A stretch of 7,862 nucleotides of DNA from an uncultured Oscillospiraceae bacterium. GTDB lineage: Bacteria > Bacillota > Clostridia > Oscillospirales > Oscillospiraceae. Position numbers and translations under genes: made by a program. Below the pieces are notes generated by a model, which saw only the letters and a list, made by a program, of their open reading frames with translations, was not told the DNA's origin and did not search any database. The stretch's first letter is position 1; every line of letters starts with the position of its first letter. Where the stretch lies: assembly GCA_900754515.1 (NCBI GenBank), contig CAAEDD010000143.1, positions 1-7,862 of the forward strand. Reading direction: 5' to 3'. Positions 7,401 to 7,862 of the stretch are shown in pieces.

Positions 7401-7862
7401 TGAGCCTGGAGCCCAGAAAGCACGGATCCTGCGTGGTGGAGAATCTGGGCAGCACTGGCGGCAGCGTCACCGTCACGGCGGAGTGGGAGGGTGAAAGCGC
7501 CCAGTTGAAGATAAACTTTGTCAAGGAGCTGGCGGATCCTGTCTCCTACTCCAGCAGTCAGGGTAGCACCACCGCCTCCCCCGCCAATGCCGTGGTGACC
7601 CCGCTTCCTACCCCCTCCGGGAACACCATGCGCATTACCTACTCTGAAGAGGAGCGTACGGAGCTCACTTTGAACGCAGGCGGCCAGTCCATAGCTCTGT
7701 CCGCCCGTGGCCTGCCTCCCGGGGCCACGGTGTCATGGAGCATTGAGGGAGACGACAAAGGGGAATACTGCACCGTGGAGTCCACCGGCGACATCACCTG
7801 CCAGCTGACTCCCCTGAAGGCCAAGTCCGGGGGCGTCACCCTGGTGGCCGAATACGATGGCA
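4430..7862 (+). CDS. BlaR1-like M56 metallopeptidase fused to tandem beta-helix and Ig-like extracellular domains (partial)
   Basis: One frame stays open for 1144 codons and runs off the right edge. ATG 4430 overlaps the repressor stop and follows GGAGG (4418-4422) by 7 bases. Predicted order: TM1 (about 4-30), TM2 (36-58), a long loop (59-156), TM3 (157-183), and a cytoplasmic M56 zinc peptidase with HELTH (248-252, ligands H248 and H252, catalytic E249), IHWFNPIV (270-277) and CEMSCDE (288-294, probable third ligand E289). TM4 (about 353-369) ends in LCGC, lipobox-like at C368. Then come a Pro/Ser/Thr linker (about 375-408), beta-helix region A (411 to about 700), beta-helix region B (720 to about 910), one Ig-like domain (about 949-1033, VTWSVSDESK), a Ser/Thr/Pro linker, and a second Ig-like domain from about 1069, unfinished. 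BlaR1 proteins are about 600 residues with a penicillin-binding sensor; no SxxK/SxN/KTG sensor is evident here. Inferred role: membrane sensor that activates its protease when an extracellular ligand binds. The ligand is unknown. Confidence 0.92.
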   Translation, partial: MSSLLQLVLSLSLGGSLLALLVLGLRLVLGRRLPSAFYYYAWMLVLLRLVFPLPGFLGSGPETEVSSSPAPSSQYSFSGPSVNESREARVGDLPMAEDGGENITFIDEVYSPPAFVESNGQEISQVPAAKPRPLLPSLAAARDALFDFVGSLIRTPSFWLWLWAAGAAVSLLWYVGGYLLFSRALRRTMCRASLFERQQFREAGAPVRLRLFRSGAVGTPMLMGLLHPVLVLPDRDYSQEMLTNIFRHELTHYRRGDLIFKWFAVLVSAIHWFNPIVHIVRRELDRSCEMSCDEKLLRHMDSRSKRSYGETLLSLAAAGSLPRRLVATTFATEKRNLRERLEQIMKYRPMSRAGLALLLAATLLLCGCAGALGPNSGQESEPSTDTSGSTAPAESSAPSPSPIPTPEPRSVTVSTVDELLSAIGPNTTITLTEGLYDLSQASDYGVAHEDGYYSWVDSFDGPELVISRLSGLSLIGEGEVTISATPRYADVLSFASCTDICLAGLTLGHTEEEGQCVGGVVDLMAVDSAIISQCKLFGCGVMGVRSEDSTGIQVVESEIYDCSYSAAQIYTSFNVVFNNCKIYDNETFSSLFYFNNSEACAVINCDISGNSSPVVLDVSYSPNIYFAGNIVEDNPLSDGMFFIAGSEVTVEGCSFSGNGGAWYASRSMRAPENKSRCPVDSQGNELSESQLQSMEHFTVSGWEPKTPDSISLPVSEDGYIHVSTVDEFLAAIGPNSSIYLEDGVYELSSASSYGGYGSQYYVWKDTGVDGSQLVICNLRGLSITGGGADKVTISAEPRYAEVLAFSNCRDIELSGFTAGHAQEPGYCVGGVLYFNESSNVKVGGCSLYGCGVWGVTAIDSSDISVKDTEIYDCSSGDINLSGCRNVSFENCDIHGNGLRRIVNNCSSSFIDGELLCSFSPPNLAELDSVLTQDGKTEIPDGLHITYTYIPVIQLSLPAGTPIELVAYVFDTGIGTPSSGDVTWSVSDESKLSLEPRKHGSCVVENLGSTGGSVTVTAEWEGESAQLKINFVKELADPVSYSSSQGSTTASPANAVVTPLPTPSGNTMRITYSEEERTELTLNAGGQSIALSARGLPPGATVSWSIEGDDKGEYCTVESTGDITCQLTPLKAKSGGVTLVAEYDG
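5660..6184 (+). repeat. Beta-helix internal repeat A within the M56 fusion
   Basis: Encodes residues 411-585. It opens VTVSTVDELLSAIGPN, then LYDLSQASDYG, TISATPRYADVLSF and GHTEEEGQCVGGV, followed by rungs ending in SQCKLFGCGV, SEIYDCS and NNCKIYDN. The short Cys/Asn-rich rungs of about 22-25 residues fit a right-handed parallel beta-helix. Further rungs continue to about residue 680 (INCDISGN, EGCSFSGN), a part repeat B lacks or has lost. Confidence 0.85.
6587..7117 (+). repeat. Beta-helix internal repeat B within the M56 fusion
   Basis: Encodes residues 720-896. It aligns with repeat A at an offset of 927 bases: IHVSTVDEFLAAIGPN, VYELSSASSYG, TISAEPRYAEVLAF, GHAQEPGYCVGGV, GCSLYGCGVWGV, TEIYDCS, ENCDIHGN. 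About 22 of the first 35 residues are identical and the opening is also similar at DNA level (for example TGGACGAG in both). This indicates a tandem domain duplication. Confidence 0.85.

Noticed and set aside
5462..7862. Separate lipoprotein gene starting at ATG 5462
   Set aside because: No good ribosome binding site precedes it (nearest AAAGG is about 13 bases away), and the upstream M56 frame runs through without a stop. The helix serves as the fourth membrane segment expected of BlaR1-like proteins.

Overview
The window reads as a chromosomal segment of a Gram-positive Firmicute, most likely a gut-type clostridium (inference). The grounds are strong sigma-A-type promoters with 17-base spacers, purine-rich ribosome binding sites, a BlaI/BlaR1-type regulatory pair, a Gram-positive ABC-F protein and a lipoprotein with a Pro/Ser/Thr linker. 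Coding density is high. No gene-free stretch exceeds 300 bases; the largest gap is 269 bases (3784-4052) and it holds divergent promoters and two candidate operators. I saw no tRNA, rRNA, CRISPR array or insertion sequence.

Layout. (1) 1-307, minus: N-terminal end of a multi-pass membrane protein, possibly a GT-C-type glycosyltransferase, cut by the window edge. (2) 308-445: back-to-back divergent promoters. (3) 446-2050, plus: ABC-F ATPase of the YkpA/YbiT type whose second nucleotide site is degenerate. (4) 2118-3035, plus: nitrilase-branch carbon-nitrogen hydrolase. (5) 3047-3093: a long perfect bidirectional terminator between convergent genes. (6) 3109-3783, minus: secreted lipoprotein of unknown function. 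(7) 4053-4433, plus: BlaI/MecI-family repressor. (8) 4430 to the window end, plus: a very large BlaR1-like M56 metallopeptidase, reading frame open for 1144 codons and still open at the edge.

The last two genes are the most interesting part. They overlap by four bases (ATGA) and look like a repressor plus membrane sensor-protease, as in bla/mec systems. In place of the penicillin-binding sensor, the protease carries two tandem right-handed beta-helix regions followed by Ig-like (Big-type) domains outside the cell. The promoter has two related 18-base imperfect dyads, one over the -35 and one just after the start of transcription, which would suit autorepression by the BlaI-like protein. The proposed logic (inference) is that an unknown extracellular ligand bound by the beta-helix/Big region activates the cytoplasmic zinc protease, which inactivates the repressor and derepresses the operon and perhaps other targets. 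The divergent lipoprotein could be an accessory, but nothing in its own promoter matches the operators.
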